Positions 17,514 through 25,259 of a stretch of DNA of 64,000 nt are shown here, piece after piece. The notes below the pieces were generated by a model. That model searched no databases and was not told where the DNA came from. It was given only the letters and a program-made list of their open reading frames with translations. The DNA lies in the NCBI GenBank assembly GCA_900102115.1, contig FNAW01000001.1:248001-312000 (forward strand). The letters are read 5' to 3'. The translations under genes and the position numbers were made by a program. The DNA is from Blastococcus fimeti. Its GTDB lineage: Bacteria; Actinomycetota; Actinomycetes; Mycobacteriales; Geodermatophilaceae. How positions within the stretch are numbered: the stretch's first letter is position 1; each line of letters starts with the position of its first letter.

Positions 17514-18284
17514 TCAGCGAGGCGCGGTGAGGATGCGCGGGCCGTCCTCGGTGACGGCGACGGTGTGCTCGACGTGGGCGGCCCGGCTGCCGTCGGCGCT
17601 GCGCAGCGTCCAGCCGTCGGCGTCGACCCGGTAGTCGTCGCTGCCCCCGGCCAGGAACCACGGCTCGATCGCGATGACCAGGCCGGCCCGCAGCTTCACG
17701 CCGCGCCCGGCCCGCCCCTCGTTCGGCACCGACGGCGCCTCGTGCATCGAGCGCCCGACCCCGTGCCCGCCCTGGTCGGTGTTGATGCCGCACCCGCCGG
17801 CGCGGCCCACGGCGCCGATGGCGGCGGAGATGTCGCCGATCCGGTTGCCGACGACGGCCGCGGCGATGCCGGCCGCCAGCGCCCGCTCCGTGGTGTCGAC
17901 CAGCCTGAGGTCTTCGGGGCGCGGCGTGCCGATCGGGTAGGTCATGGCCGCGTCGCCGACCCAGCCGTCCAGCACCGCGCCGGCGTCGACGCTGAGCAGG
18001 TCCCCGTCCTCGAGCACCTCCGGGGTCGGGATGCCGTGCAGGGCCACGTCGTTGACCGACAGGCAGAGCACCCCCGGGAAGGGCGGTGTCGTGGAGTGGG
18101 GCGCGTAGCCGAGGAACGGTGAGGTCGCCCCGGCGTCGGCCAGGACCTCCCGTGCGATCGCGTCGAGCCGGGTGAGGCGGACACCGGGCTCGGCCGCGGC
18201 CCGCACGGCGGCGTGCATGTCGGCGACGACCGCGCCGGCGGCACGCATGGCATCGATCTCACCCGGGGTGCGCAGCTCGATCAC
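17514..18284 (-). CDS. map: Type I methionyl aminopeptidase
   Basis: A 256-residue methionine aminopeptidase that removes the initiator Met. The pita-bread metal ligands are in place: the His in VALHGIPTPE, the Asp pair in SVDAGAVLDGWVGDAAMT, the His in GHGVGRSMHEAP, and the Glu residues in VIAIEPW and AHVEHT. The GTG at 18284 has GAGGAG just upstream. It is divergent from a small HTH regulator across a promoter region that holds a tandem 14-bp repeat. It may be a second map, since actinobacteria often have two. Confidence 0.93.
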   Translation of the reverse strand: MIELRTPGEIDAMRAAGAVVADMHAAVRAAAEPGVRLTRLDAIAREVLADAGATSPFLGYAPHSTTPPFPGVLCLSVNDVALHGIPTPEVLEDGDLLSVDAGAVLDGWVGDAAMTYPIGTPRPEDLRLVDTTERALAAGIAAAVVGNRIGDISAAIGAVGRAGGCGINTDQGGHGVGRSMHEAPSVPNEGRAGRGVKLRAGLVIAIEPWFLAGGSDDYRVDADGWTLRSADGSRAAHVEHTVAVTEDGPRILTAPR

Positions 18285-18306
18285 GGGTCTCTCCTCGCAG
18301 CAGCTT

Positions 18307-18334
18307 CCGGTATTGCTATCCCGGTATTACTATC
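18307..18334. repeat. Two tandem 14-bp repeats, candidate operator
   Basis: CCGGTATTGCTATC (18307-18320) is followed directly by CCGGTATTACTATC (18321-18334), 13 of 14 bases identical. The block is AT-rich in a GC-rich setting, lies between divergent map and HTH genes, and the second unit contains TATTAC 9 bases before the HTH ATG, where a -10 would lie. It is a likely binding site for the adjacent HTH protein. Confidence 0.6.
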
Positions 18335-18339
18335 ACGCC

Positions 18340-18609
18340 ATGGTCCGACCGTCACTGACACCCGAGGAGCGCGAGCGCGGCCGCCGGCTCGGCGCCCTGC
18401 TGCGGCAGGCCCGGGGCGACCGGACGCCGGCCGAGGTGGCCGCCAGCTCCGGCGTGAGCCTCGAGGTGCTGCGCAAGATCGAGTCCGGACGCGTGCCGAC
18501 ACCCACGTTCTTCACCGTGGCCGCGCTGGCGCACGCCCTCGGCCTGCCGCTGGACGGCCTGGTCGCCCAACTGGGAGACCGGGTCGAGAGCACCGCCCTG
18601 ACCGCCTGA
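18340..18609 (+). CDS. Small XRE-type helix-turn-helix regulator
   Basis: An 89-residue regulator consisting only of a lambda-repressor-like fold: LGALLRQARGDRTPAEVAAS, then GVSLEVLRKIESGRVPTPTF, then a third-to-fifth helix region ending in DGLVAQLGDRV. No ligand domain is present. The ATG is only 5 bases from the second 14-bp repeat and has no ribosome site, so the message is probably leaderless and autoregulated. The TGA is 1 base from the stop of the convergent gene. Confidence 0.85.
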   Translation: MVRPSLTPEERERGRRLGALLRQARGDRTPAEVAASSGVSLEVLRKIESGRVPTPTFFTVAALAHALGLPLDGLVAQLGDRVESTALTA

Positions 18610-18610
18610 G

Positions 18611-18919
18611 TCAGTCCGGCGGCTCGGCCGTCAGCACCGTCTCGAAGTGCTCCACGACCGGGAACGGGTCGTAGAAGCCGTGCAGCAGCGCCTTCCACTC
18701 CTGGTAGGCGGCACTCCCGCGGAAGCCCTCGGTGTGGTCCGCCAGCCGGTCCCACTCCACCAGGAGCAGGTAGCCCTCCTCGCGCTCCAGGCACCGCGAC
18801 AGCCGCAGCCCGCGGAAGCCGGGCGAGGCGGCGATCAGCCGCCTCGCCTGCGCGAACGCCGACTCGAAGGCCCCCTGCTCCTCCGGCCGGACCGTCAGCA
18901 GTGCGTGCTCGAGGATCAC
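18611..18919 (-). CDS. Antibiotic biosynthesis monooxygenase (ABM) domain protein
   Basis: A 102-residue ferredoxin-like alpha/beta barrel protein. The ABM pattern is seen in ILEHALLTVRPEEQGAFESA, then ASPGFRGLRLSRCLEREEGY and LLLVEWDRLADHTEGFRGSA. Family members include cofactor-free monooxygenases and heme-degrading proteins, but most are uncharacterised. GTG at 18919 is chosen by homology. The gene is divergent from the CoA-binding protein with 26 bases between starts. Confidence 0.82.
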   Translation of the reverse strand: MILEHALLTVRPEEQGAFESAFAQARRLIAASPGFRGLRLSRCLEREEGYLLLVEWDRLADHTEGFRGSAAYQEWKALLHGFYDPFPVVEHFETVLTAEPPD

Positions 18920-18945
18920 GGCGCCGACCCTACGGAGCACCGGGC

Positions 18946-19410
18946 ATGACCGGCACCCCGCCGACGTTGCCGGCGATCATGGACGACGTACTGCGCGACG
19001 AACTCACCCGCATCTACCGCGACACCCGGACGATCGCCGTCGTCGGCGCCTCGGCCGACGAGGCGAAGGCGGCCCACCGCATCCCGCGGTACCTGCAGCA
19101 GCAGGGCTACCGGATCCGTCCGGTGAACCCTCGCGGCGGAGAGCTGTTCGGCGAGCCGGTGGCCACGTCGCTGGCCGAGGTGGAGGGCCCGGTGGACGTC
19201 ATCGACGTCTTCCGGCCGGCCGCGGAGGCCGCGGACATCGCCCGCCAGGCGGTTCGGATCGGGGCGAAGGTGCTCTGGCTGCAGCTCGGCATCGCCGACG
19301 ACGAGGCGCGCCGCATCGCCGAGGACGCCGGGCTCACCGTCGTCATGGACCGGTGCATGGGCGCGACCCACCAGGAACTGGGCCTCGGCCCGGTGACCGC
19401 TCCCGCCTGA
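18946..19410 (+). CDS. CoA-binding domain protein (YccU family)
   Basis: A 154-residue Rossmann-fold protein of the CoA_binding type. The nucleotide-binding strand and loop are TIAVVGASADEAKAAHRIPR, followed by QQGYRIRPVNPRGGELFGEP, VDVIDVFRPA and a KVLWLQLGI strand. The family binds CoA but has no settled function. ATG at 18946 is used; an ATG at 18979 is also possible. Confidence 0.85.
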   Translation: MTGTPPTLPAIMDDVLRDELTRIYRDTRTIAVVGASADEAKAAHRIPRYLQQQGYRIRPVNPRGGELFGEPVATSLAEVEGPVDVIDVFRPAAEAADIARQAVRIGAKVLWLQLGIADDEARRIAEDAGLTVVMDRCMGATHQELGLGPVTAPA

Positions 19411-19418
19411 CGCGGGGG

Positions 19419-19709
19419 TCAGCTCTCCGAGCCGGCGACCAGGTCGGCGTAGTCCTCGTGCTTGCCGATCCAGCCGCGCACGAACGAGCACTGCGGGACG
19501 ACGGATCCACCCTGGGTGCGCACGTCGTCCAGCGCGGCGCGGACCAGCGTGCTGCCGAGGCCGGACTGCCCGGCGTCGGGGTCCACCTCCGTGTGGGTGA
19601 ACACGAAGGTGGACCCGTCACGCTGGTAGTCGGCGTGGCCGAGCAGCCGGTCCCCGTCGCGGATCTCGTAGCGGTTCGCGTCCGGGGCGTTGGTGACTGT
19701 GGGCTCCAT
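19419..19709 (-). CDS. Small GNAT-like acetyltransferase (YjdJ-type)
   Basis: A 96-residue single-domain GNAT protein, with FTHTEVDPDAGQSGLGSTLV as the acetyl-CoA loop and RAALDDVRTQGGSVVPQC as the following helix. Proteins of this size class resemble the human GTPase-free NAT GTLF3B/YjdJ group. The substrate is unknown. The stop faces the CoA-binding protein gene across a short imperfect hairpin. Confidence 0.83.
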   Translation of the reverse strand: MEPTVTNAPDANRYEIRDGDRLLGHADYQRDGSTFVFTHTEVDPDAGQSGLGSTLVRAALDDVRTQGGSVVPQCSFVRGWIGKHEDYADLVAGSES

Positions 19710-19742
19710 GCCCCAGCCCCTACCCGCCCGCGGCGGCTTCGA

Positions 19743-19937
19743 TCATTCGGCCAGAGCGAGCGCCCGTGCGGGGCAGGACTGGACGGCGTCCCGGACGCCG
19801 TCCAGGTCGTCGGCCGCGGGCTCCTCCCGGTGCACCTGGAGGACGCCCTCGTCGTCGATCTCGAAGACGTCCGGCGCGAGCGACTCGCAGACGCCCGAGC
19901 CGACGCAGCGCTCCCGGTCGACCTGCACCCGGCTCAT
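19743..19937 (-). CDS. 3Fe-4S ferredoxin
   Basis: A 64-residue ferredoxin. Three cysteines, C11 and C17 (in CVGSGVC) and C55 (in SCP), leave position 14 as Gly rather than Cys, as in [3Fe-4S] ferredoxins that serve P450 enzymes. The ATG overlaps the stop of the P450 gene by ATGA, so it is almost certainly the electron donor for that P450. A reductase must be encoded elsewhere. Confidence 0.93.
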   Translation of the reverse strand: MSRVQVDRERCVGSGVCESLAPDVFEIDDEGVLQVHREEPAADDLDGVRDAVQSCPARALALAE

Positions 19938-21232
19938 CGCTCGCCCGTGAGCCGTGCCGGCAGCCGCTTGAGGCCGTTGACGAACGAGGAGCGCAGCCGG
20001 GCGGGCTCGCCGGTGATCTCCAGGTCGGGGCAGATCTCGAACAGCCGGCGGAAGGTCACCGCCAGCTCGCGACGGGCCAGGTGCGCGCCCAGGCAGAAGT
20101 GCGGCCCGTGCCCGCCGAAGCCGACGTGGTTGTTCGGGGTGCGGGCGAGGTCCAGCGCGTGCGGGTTCTCGAACGACTGCGGGTCGCGGTTGGCCGCGTT
20201 GTAGAACAGCAGGAACTTGTCGCCCTCCTTGAAGGAGTGGCCGTTGACCTCGCCGTCCTGGGTGGCGGTGCGGCGCATCCAGGTCACGGGGCTGACGTAG
20301 CGGACGATCTCCTCGACGGCGGACTTGTCCATCGACGGGTCGGCCATCCAGGCGGCGCGCTGCTCCGGGTTCTCCGACAGGGCGAGCAGGCCCTGCGCGA
20401 TGGCCGTGCGGGTGGTCTCGTTGCCGGCGACCAGCAGCAGGATGAAGAACGAGGCGATCTCCTGGTGGGTGAGCTTCTCCCCCTCCACCTCGCTGTTCAC
20501 CAGCGCCGTCGTCAGGTCGTCGGTGGGGTTCTCGATCCGCTCGGCGGCCAGCCGCCCCATGAGCTCGGCCATCGCCATGCCGGCCTCGAGCAGGGCAGTC
20601 AGCGGGTCGGCCTCGTCGGTGAGTTCCGGGTCGCCGCCGGAGAGGATCGTGTTCGAGGCGTTCAGGACCAGGAGCCGGTCCTCCTCGGGCACGCCCATCA
20701 TGTCGCAGATGATCCGCAGCGGGATGGGGGCGGCGATGTCGGCAACGACGTCCAGGGACCCGTCCCCCGCCTCGGCCTTGGCCCGCGCCTCGGCCAGCAC
20801 GTCGTCCACGATGCCGACCACGGAGTCGACGACCTGCTCGAGCATCCGCGGGGTGAACGTCTTGGCGACGATCCGACGGATCCGGGCGTGCCGGGGGTCG
20901 TCCATGCTGATCATCGAGCCGTAGAACTCGCTGAGGTCGGCCGGGATGTCCTGGATCGAGACCGCACCCTGGCCCGAGCAGAAGACGGCCGGCTGCGAGC
21001 TGATCGCGTCGAGGTCGGCGAGCCGGGTGATGGCCCAGTACCCCGGACCGGGCTCCATGCCCTCCATGGTCGGCTCGTCGAAGAAGGCGAACGGCCGCTC
21101 GGCACGCAGCTTGTCGAAGACCGCGTGCCGGACCGCCGGCGGCTCCGCCCAGAAGTCGCGGTCGGAGAGGTCGATCGCGTCGATGTCGGGCGACGCTGCG
21201 TCGACGGGGCCGGCGGGGGTGTTCACGGACAC
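19934..21232 (-). CDS. Cytochrome P450
   Basis: A 432-residue P450. The heme Cys is C380 in FGGHGPHFCLGAH, the I-helix motif is LLLVAGNETTR, and the ExxR is in VEEIVRY. The sequence resembles actinobacterial CYP125/CYP142-like and related families that act on hydrophobic substrates, but the substrate cannot be named. The GTG at 21232 has GAGG 7 bases upstream, and a GTG two codons later is possible. It is followed by its ferredoxin and preceded by a palindrome-rich promoter region. Confidence 0.92.
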   Translation of the reverse strand: MSVNTPAGPVDAASPDIDAIDLSDRDFWAEPPAVRHAVFDKLRAERPFAFFDEPTMEGMEPGPGYWAITRLADLDAISSQPAVFCSGQGAVSIQDIPADLSEFYGSMISMDDPRHARIRRIVAKTFTPRMLEQVVDSVVGIVDDVLAEARAKAEAGDGSLDVVADIAAPIPLRIICDMMGVPEEDRLLVLNASNTILSGGDPELTDEADPLTALLEAGMAMAELMGRLAAERIENPTDDLTTALVNSEVEGEKLTHQEIASFFILLLVAGNETTRTAIAQGLLALSENPEQRAAWMADPSMDKSAVEEIVRYVSPVTWMRRTATQDGEVNGHSFKEGDKFLLFYNAANRDPQSFENPHALDLARTPNNHVGFGGHGPHFCLGAHLARRELAVTFRRLFEICPDLEITGEPARLRSSFVNGLKRLPARLTGER

Positions 21233-21243
21233 GGGGCGCCTCA

Positions 21244-21274
21244 CTGTCGGACAGACAAAACGGTCAGCGCTGAC
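21244..21274. promoter_or_regulatory. Two palindromes upstream of the P450, candidate operators
   Basis: CTGTC-G-GACAG (21244-21254) and the perfect 12-bp palindrome GTCAGCGCTGAC (21263-21274) lie 12 and 31 bases upstream of the P450 start. The layout suggests a dimeric repressor, for example of the TetR type. No such regulator gene is adjacent. Confidence 0.5.
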
Positions 21275-21359
21275 GCTAATGAGCGAAGGGGTGACGCACA
21301 ACACTCGGGGGTGTCCGAGTGCGTTCCCCGTCCGCTCCGCGGCCCCGACCGCCCGCCGA

Positions 21360-22481
21360 TCAGGCCGGCGCGGGAACCCGCAGGTCGGCCGCGCCGGCCC
21401 CGATGCGTCCGCGGCGACGCAGCTCGGGCAGCACGCCCTCGCCCACCCAGTACGCCTCCTCCAGGTGCGGCTGGCCGGACAGGATGAAGTGCTCGATGCC
21501 GATCTCGGCGTACTCCTCGATCAGCGAGGCGACCTCGGCGTGGCTACCCACCAGTGCGGTGCCGGCACCGGTGCGCACGAGGCCGTAGCCGGCCCACAGG
21601 CCGGGGTGGATCTCGAGCCGCTCGTTCGCCGACGCCGCCAGCGACGCCTGCCGGCGCTGCCCCTCGCTGTCGGAACGGGAGAACCGCTTCTGCGCGCGGG
21701 CGATGACGGCGGGGTCCATGCGCGCCTGGAGGCGGGCGGCCTCGGCCCACGCCTCCTCCGAGGTGTCGCGGGCGATGACGTGCGCGCGGATGCCGTAGGT
21801 CAGGGTGCGGCCGTGGCGGGCGGCCCGCTGGCGGACGTCGTCGACCAGCTCGGCGACCTGAGCCGGCGGCTCGGTCCAGGTGAGGTAGGTGTCGGCCCGG
21901 GCGGCGGCGACCTCCCGGCCGGCGGGGCTCGCGCCGCCGAAGAAGATCTCCGGCGTGGGCGAGGGCGGGTACCGCACGGTCGCGCCGGCGACCTTGTAGT
22001 GCTGCCCCTCGAAGTCGAAGGGGGTGCCCGACCACGCGCCGCGCAGCACCTGGATGAACTCGTCGGTGCGCTCGTAGCGCTGGTCGTGGTCCAGCCAGTC
22101 GCCGAACCGGCGCTGCTCCTGCAGATCTCCCCCGGTCACCACGTTGAGCAGCAGCCGGCCGCCGGACAGCTCGGTGTAGGCGGCCGCCTGCTGCGCCGCC
22201 AGGGTCGGCGTGATCAGGCCCGGGCGGAAGGCGACGAGGAACTTCAGCGTGCTGGTCTGCCCGAGCAGGGCCGCTGTGGTGATCCAGGCGTCCGCGCACC
22301 AGGTACCGGTCGGGGTCAGCACCGCCTCGAAGCCGAGGCTCTCGGCGGCGCGGGCGACCTGGCCGAGGTAGTCGAGGGTGGGCGCGCGGTCGACCGACGC
22401 CGTCCCGTCCGCGTTGGCGATGCCGATGACCTCCCGCCCGTCGCCGGAGGTGGGGAGGAACCAGTGCAGGTGCAGCGACAT
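21360..22481 (-). CDS. ssuD: LLM-class flavin-dependent alkanesulfonate monooxygenase, SsuD-like
   Basis: A 373-residue bacterial-luciferase-like monooxygenase. SsuD features are MSLHLHWFLPTSGDGRE at the start, LVAFRPGLITPTLAAQQAA, GRLLLNVVTGGDLQEQRRFG and YLTWTEPP. SsuD uses FMNH2 and oxygen to release sulfite from alkanesulfonates when sulfate or cysteine is scarce. No ssuEABC genes flank it here, so the flavin reductase and transporter are elsewhere. A 28-residue cysteine-containing leader ORF lies 120 bases upstream and points to control by cysteine supply. Confidence 0.88.
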   Translation of the reverse strand: MSLHLHWFLPTSGDGREVIGIANADGTASVDRAPTLDYLGQVARAAESLGFEAVLTPTGTWCADAWITTAALLGQTSTLKFLVAFRPGLITPTLAAQQAAAYTELSGGRLLLNVVTGGDLQEQRRFGDWLDHDQRYERTDEFIQVLRGAWSGTPFDFEGQHYKVAGATVRYPPSPTPEIFFGGASPAGREVAAARADTYLTWTEPPAQVAELVDDVRQRAARHGRTLTYGIRAHVIARDTSEEAWAEAARLQARMDPAVIARAQKRFSRSDSEGQRRQASLAASANERLEIHPGLWAGYGLVRTGAGTALVGSHAEVASLIEEYAEIGIEHFILSGQPHLEEAYWVGEGVLPELRRRGRIGAGAADLRVPAPA

Positions 22482-22601
22482 GTCGAACTCCGGGAGTGAG
22501 GAGAGAGCCGTCGGCGGAGGGCCGCGGACGTCGAGGAACGCTCGGGAGGAGCGGAGCGAAGGTGGCGCGGGTGCGTGCGCGGTGCGACCGCGGAGCTCAG
22601 C

Positions 22602-22688
22602 TCAGCGCCGGGCGGGACACAGCGCGCTCGCGGAGCGCCGCAGGTCCACGTACGCACGGGTCACCAGGGCGGTGCCGGAGCGCGTCAT
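22602..22688 (-). CDS. Cysteine-containing leader peptide upstream of ssuD
   Basis: A 28-codon ORF, ATG at 22688 to TGA at 22602. The core reads RAYVDLRRSASALCPARR at its C-terminus. Short ORFs with the pattern R-(H/Y)-V-D-L-x-R-x-A-S-A-L-C are known actinobacterial leader peptides ahead of sulfur-assimilation genes, where translation through the Cys codon reports cysteine supply. A TAGACA box 6 bases before the ATG suggests a leaderless message. Between the stop and ssuD the RNA can form CGCGGU-CGC-ACCGCG (6-bp stem). It is too short for routine gene finding. Confidence 0.75.
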   Translation of the reverse strand: MTRSGTALVTRAYVDLRRSASALCPARR

Positions 22689-22694
22689 GCAGCA

Positions 22695-22700
22695 TGTCTA
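22695..22700 (-). promoter_or_regulatory. -10 box of the ssuD leader transcript
   Basis: The minus strand reads TAGACA inside the AT-rich string CTGATAGACAT, with 6 bases to the leader ATG. The -35 is not clear. Confidence 0.45.
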
Positions 22701-22731
22701 TCAGCTTGGTAGGGAATGACCGCACGGCGGG

Positions 22732-22757
22732 GCCCCGGCGACCTCGGCCACCGGGGC
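22732..22757 (-). terminator. Hairpin after the SNF2 helicase gene
   Basis: On the minus strand GCCCCGG and CCGGGGC pair across a 12-base loop, 13 bases after the helicase stop. It lies between that gene and the ssuD leader promoter, where a terminator is needed. Confidence 0.45.
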
Positions 22758-22769
22758 ACCCTGCGCTCC

Positions 22770-24902
22770 TCAGGGGGCGGACTGCTCCGAGAGCGCCGCG
22801 GTGAGCAGGGCGACGAGCGCCTCGAGCTGCACGTCGGTCGACGACGAGACCTCGTCCGAGCCGTCGAGCGCCCGGGCGGCGAGCCCGGCCTTGCTGTCGA
22901 TGAGCTCGGCGATGCGGGCGTCGATGGTCTGCGCGGCGATGATCCGCCACGCGGTGACCGGCTCGGTCTGCCCGATGCGGTGGCTGCGGTCGATCGCCTG
23001 CGTCTGCTCCGCGTCGGTCCAGGAGAGCTCGGCCAGCACGATGTTGGAGGCCACCTGCAGGTTCAGCCCCACGCCCGCCGCGGTCAGCGAGCACACCGCG
23101 ATCGAGACCTCGGGGTCGTTGACGAAGGCGTCGATGTTCCGCTGGCGGGCCGCCGGCGTCTGGTCGCCGCGGATGGACGCGTACCGGATGCCCTGACCGG
23201 CGAACGACTCCTCGGCCACGTCCATCACGTCGACGTGCTTGGCGAAGAAGACGACCTTGCCGGCGCTGCGCGCGAGCTGGGCCGCGTAGTCGGCGGCGAG
23301 GCCGGCCTTCGCCTGGCCGATGCGCCGCATCATGCCGAAGACGTTCTCGCCGGTCGTGGACGACGACGCGTCCTTGAGCTCCCAGCCGGCCACCTTGCGC
23401 ACCAGGTCGGCGTCGATGCCCTCGACCACCGTGACCGACTCCCGGGCAGCGAGCGCGCTCTCGTAGCGCTTCACCAGCCGGCGGGCGAGCTCGCGCTCGG
23501 CGGCCCGGATCGAGCGGCCGGCCTTGTCGTCGAGCTCGACGGGGAGGTCGGCGATGCGGCGGGCCGGGATGTCGGCGGCGACGTCGACCTTGCGACGGCG
23601 GACGATGCCGAGGTCGATCACGCACTTCCGCGCCGCGGGGTAGAAGCCCGGGTCGGCCGGCGTCAGCCCGGTCGCCTCGAGCGCGTCCATCAGCTCGCCC
23701 AGCGGCTTGGCGTCGTCGATCCACCCGAGGAACTGCCAGATGGCCCGGAAGTCGTCGATGTCGTTGATCAGCGGGGTGCCGGTGAGCGCCATGAGCAACG
23801 GCCGCGCGGTGCGCGAGCAGATCCGCTCGGAGAGCTGGAGCACGTGCTGGGACCGCTGCGAGGTCTTGTTCTTGATGAAGTGCGCCTCGTCCACCACCAT
23901 GCCGCGGAACCCGAACTCACCGAGCCAGCCCACGTGCCGGTCCAGCACCTCGTAGTTGACGACGACGATGTCCGCGAAGCCGTCGACGGTGTCACCGTTG
24001 CCCTGCACGACGGTCGCCTTGCGGTGCGGCGTCCAGCGGCCGGCCTCGCGGGCCCAGTTGGTCTTGACCACGTTGGGCACCACGACGAGCAGCGGATAGG
24101 CGTCGGCGGCCTCGGCGGCGAGCAGCGCCTGCGCGGTCTTGCCCAGGCCGGGCTCGTCGGCGAGCAGGAAGGTGCGATGCCCGGCCGCGGCGCTGGCGAC
24201 GAGCTGACCCTGGTGCGGCATCAGCTCCGAGCCCGCGGGGGTGAACCGGTCGGTCGGGAACGGCAGGTCCATGCACGCGGGAGCTCCGCCGCCGGCGCGC
24301 TCGAAGGAGTTGAGCAGCGGGGCCATCAGCTCCCACCCGGCGAGCCGGTGCGGGCGGGGCGCGGACTGCCGCGCGGCCTCGAAGTCCGGCGCCAGGAAGG
24401 GGTTGGCCAGCTGCCGGGAGACCACCGACTGGGGGACGACGCGGCGTTCGGGAGCGGCGGGTGTCTCGACCGGCGCCACCACCGGGGCCTCCACGGGCTC
24501 CGGCTCGATGCCGGCCGCACGCAGCATCTCCAGCCGGAGCGCACGGGCGGAGTCGGAGACGACCGCGTCCTCGCCCAGCAGTGCCAGGAGCCCGGCGTCG
24601 CGGACCGCGGTGCGCGCCAGGATCGTCGCGATCCCGTCCAGCCGCTTCAGCTGCTCGGTCCGGTGGCTCGGGCCGCCCTCCTGATCGGCGCGCACCCGGG
24701 CGCGCTCCTCGCGGGCGATGAGTGCGATGGCCTGGAACTTGGTGCGCACGCTCGCGGTCACCGAGCCCCGCTGGACGGCCGCCTCGACCTCGCGCACGGC
24801 GCGGGCCAGCACGGCGATGACGTCCTCCGGACCGCGGGCACGCCGCTGGTTGCGCGCGGGCGTGCGGCGAGCCCCCGTCTGGGGCTGGCCTCGTCGAGCC
24901 AC
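22770..24902 (-). CDS. SNF2/RapA-family DEAD-like helicase
   Basis: A 710-residue SWI2/SNF2-type ATPase. Walker A is DEPGLGKTAQA (about residues 249-259), motif II is VVDEAHFIKNK, motif III is LMALTGTPLIND, and motif VI is QAIDRSHRIGQ. The first 200 residues are basic and helical with no known domain. It lacks a methylase or nuclease partner nearby. Such stand-alone proteins are thought to remodel protein-DNA complexes, but the target is unknown. The GTG at 24902 is chosen for the strong site GAGGAGGA just upstream; the frame continues upstream through a tRNA gene, which cannot be coding. Confidence 0.88.
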   Translation of the reverse strand: MARRGQPQTGARRTPARNQRRARGPEDVIAVLARAVREVEAAVQRGSVTASVRTKFQAIALIAREERARVRADQEGGPSHRTEQLKRLDGIATILARTAVRDAGLLALLGEDAVVSDSARALRLEMLRAAGIEPEPVEAPVVAPVETPAAPERRVVPQSVVSRQLANPFLAPDFEAARQSAPRPHRLAGWELMAPLLNSFERAGGGAPACMDLPFPTDRFTPAGSELMPHQGQLVASAAAGHRTFLLADEPGLGKTAQALLAAEAADAYPLLVVVPNVVKTNWAREAGRWTPHRKATVVQGNGDTVDGFADIVVVNYEVLDRHVGWLGEFGFRGMVVDEAHFIKNKTSQRSQHVLQLSERICSRTARPLLMALTGTPLINDIDDFRAIWQFLGWIDDAKPLGELMDALEATGLTPADPGFYPAARKCVIDLGIVRRRKVDVAADIPARRIADLPVELDDKAGRSIRAAERELARRLVKRYESALAARESVTVVEGIDADLVRKVAGWELKDASSSTTGENVFGMMRRIGQAKAGLAADYAAQLARSAGKVVFFAKHVDVMDVAEESFAGQGIRYASIRGDQTPAARQRNIDAFVNDPEVSIAVCSLTAAGVGLNLQVASNIVLAELSWTDAEQTQAIDRSHRIGQTEPVTAWRIIAAQTIDARIAELIDSKAGLAARALDGSDEVSSSTDVQLEALVALLTAALSEQSAP

Positions 24903-24995
24903 TGCTCCTCCTCGTGACTGCCGGCACGCTCGCCCCGGCGGAGCGCGCAGGAGAGCGCGCGCCGAGGCGGTGCCGACGTCGGCCGAACGAGGAAC

Positions 24996-25022
24996 GGCCC
25001 CCACAGTGCGACTGTGAGGGCC
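24996..25022 (-). terminator. Terminator of the first initiator tRNA gene
   Basis: On the minus strand, 8 bases after the tRNA 3' end, GGCCCTCACAGT-CGC-ACTGTGGGGGCC forms a perfect 12-bp stem (one G-U pair) followed by GTTCCTC. Confidence 0.75.
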
Positions 25023-25030
25023 GGTCCAAG

Positions 25031-25107
25031 TGGTAGCGGGGACAGGATTCGAACCTGTGACCTCTGGGTTATGAGCCCAGCGAGCTACCGAGCTGCTCCA
25101 CCCCGCG
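25031..25107 (-). tRNA. Initiator tRNA-fMet (CAT), copy 1
   Basis: A 77-base tRNA gene including an encoded CCA end. The anticodon is CAT in GGGCTCATAACCC. Three consecutive G-C pairs in the anticodon stem and an unpaired first base (C1 opposite U72) are the hallmarks of the initiator tRNA. The T stem is ACAGG/CCTGT. A near-identical second copy lies at 27536-27612. Confidence 0.95.
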
Positions 25108-25119
25108 TCGGTAGATGCC

Positions 25120-25125
25120 ACTGTA
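25120..25125 (-). promoter_or_regulatory. -10 box of initiator tRNA copy 1
   Basis: The minus strand reads TACAGT 12 bases before the tRNA 5' end, followed by the string TACCGACG that is also present before the second copy. Confidence 0.4.
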
Positions 25126-25247
25126 CACGCGCTCCGGAGGTCGGGCCGCGGGGGTGGCGGCAGGCACCCGAGTGAGTGGTGGGACTGGCCCGTCGTGCCG
25201 GCCCCGGGGTGCACGCGCGCCTTCCGGTCCGGGTCGTTCCACGGACC

Positions 25248-25253
25248 TACAGT
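25248..25253 (+). promoter_or_regulatory. -10 box of a leaderless small gene
   Basis: TACAGT ends 6 bases before the GTG at 25260, leaderless spacing; it supports that start choice. Confidence 0.45.
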
Positions 25254-25259
25254 CCGCTC

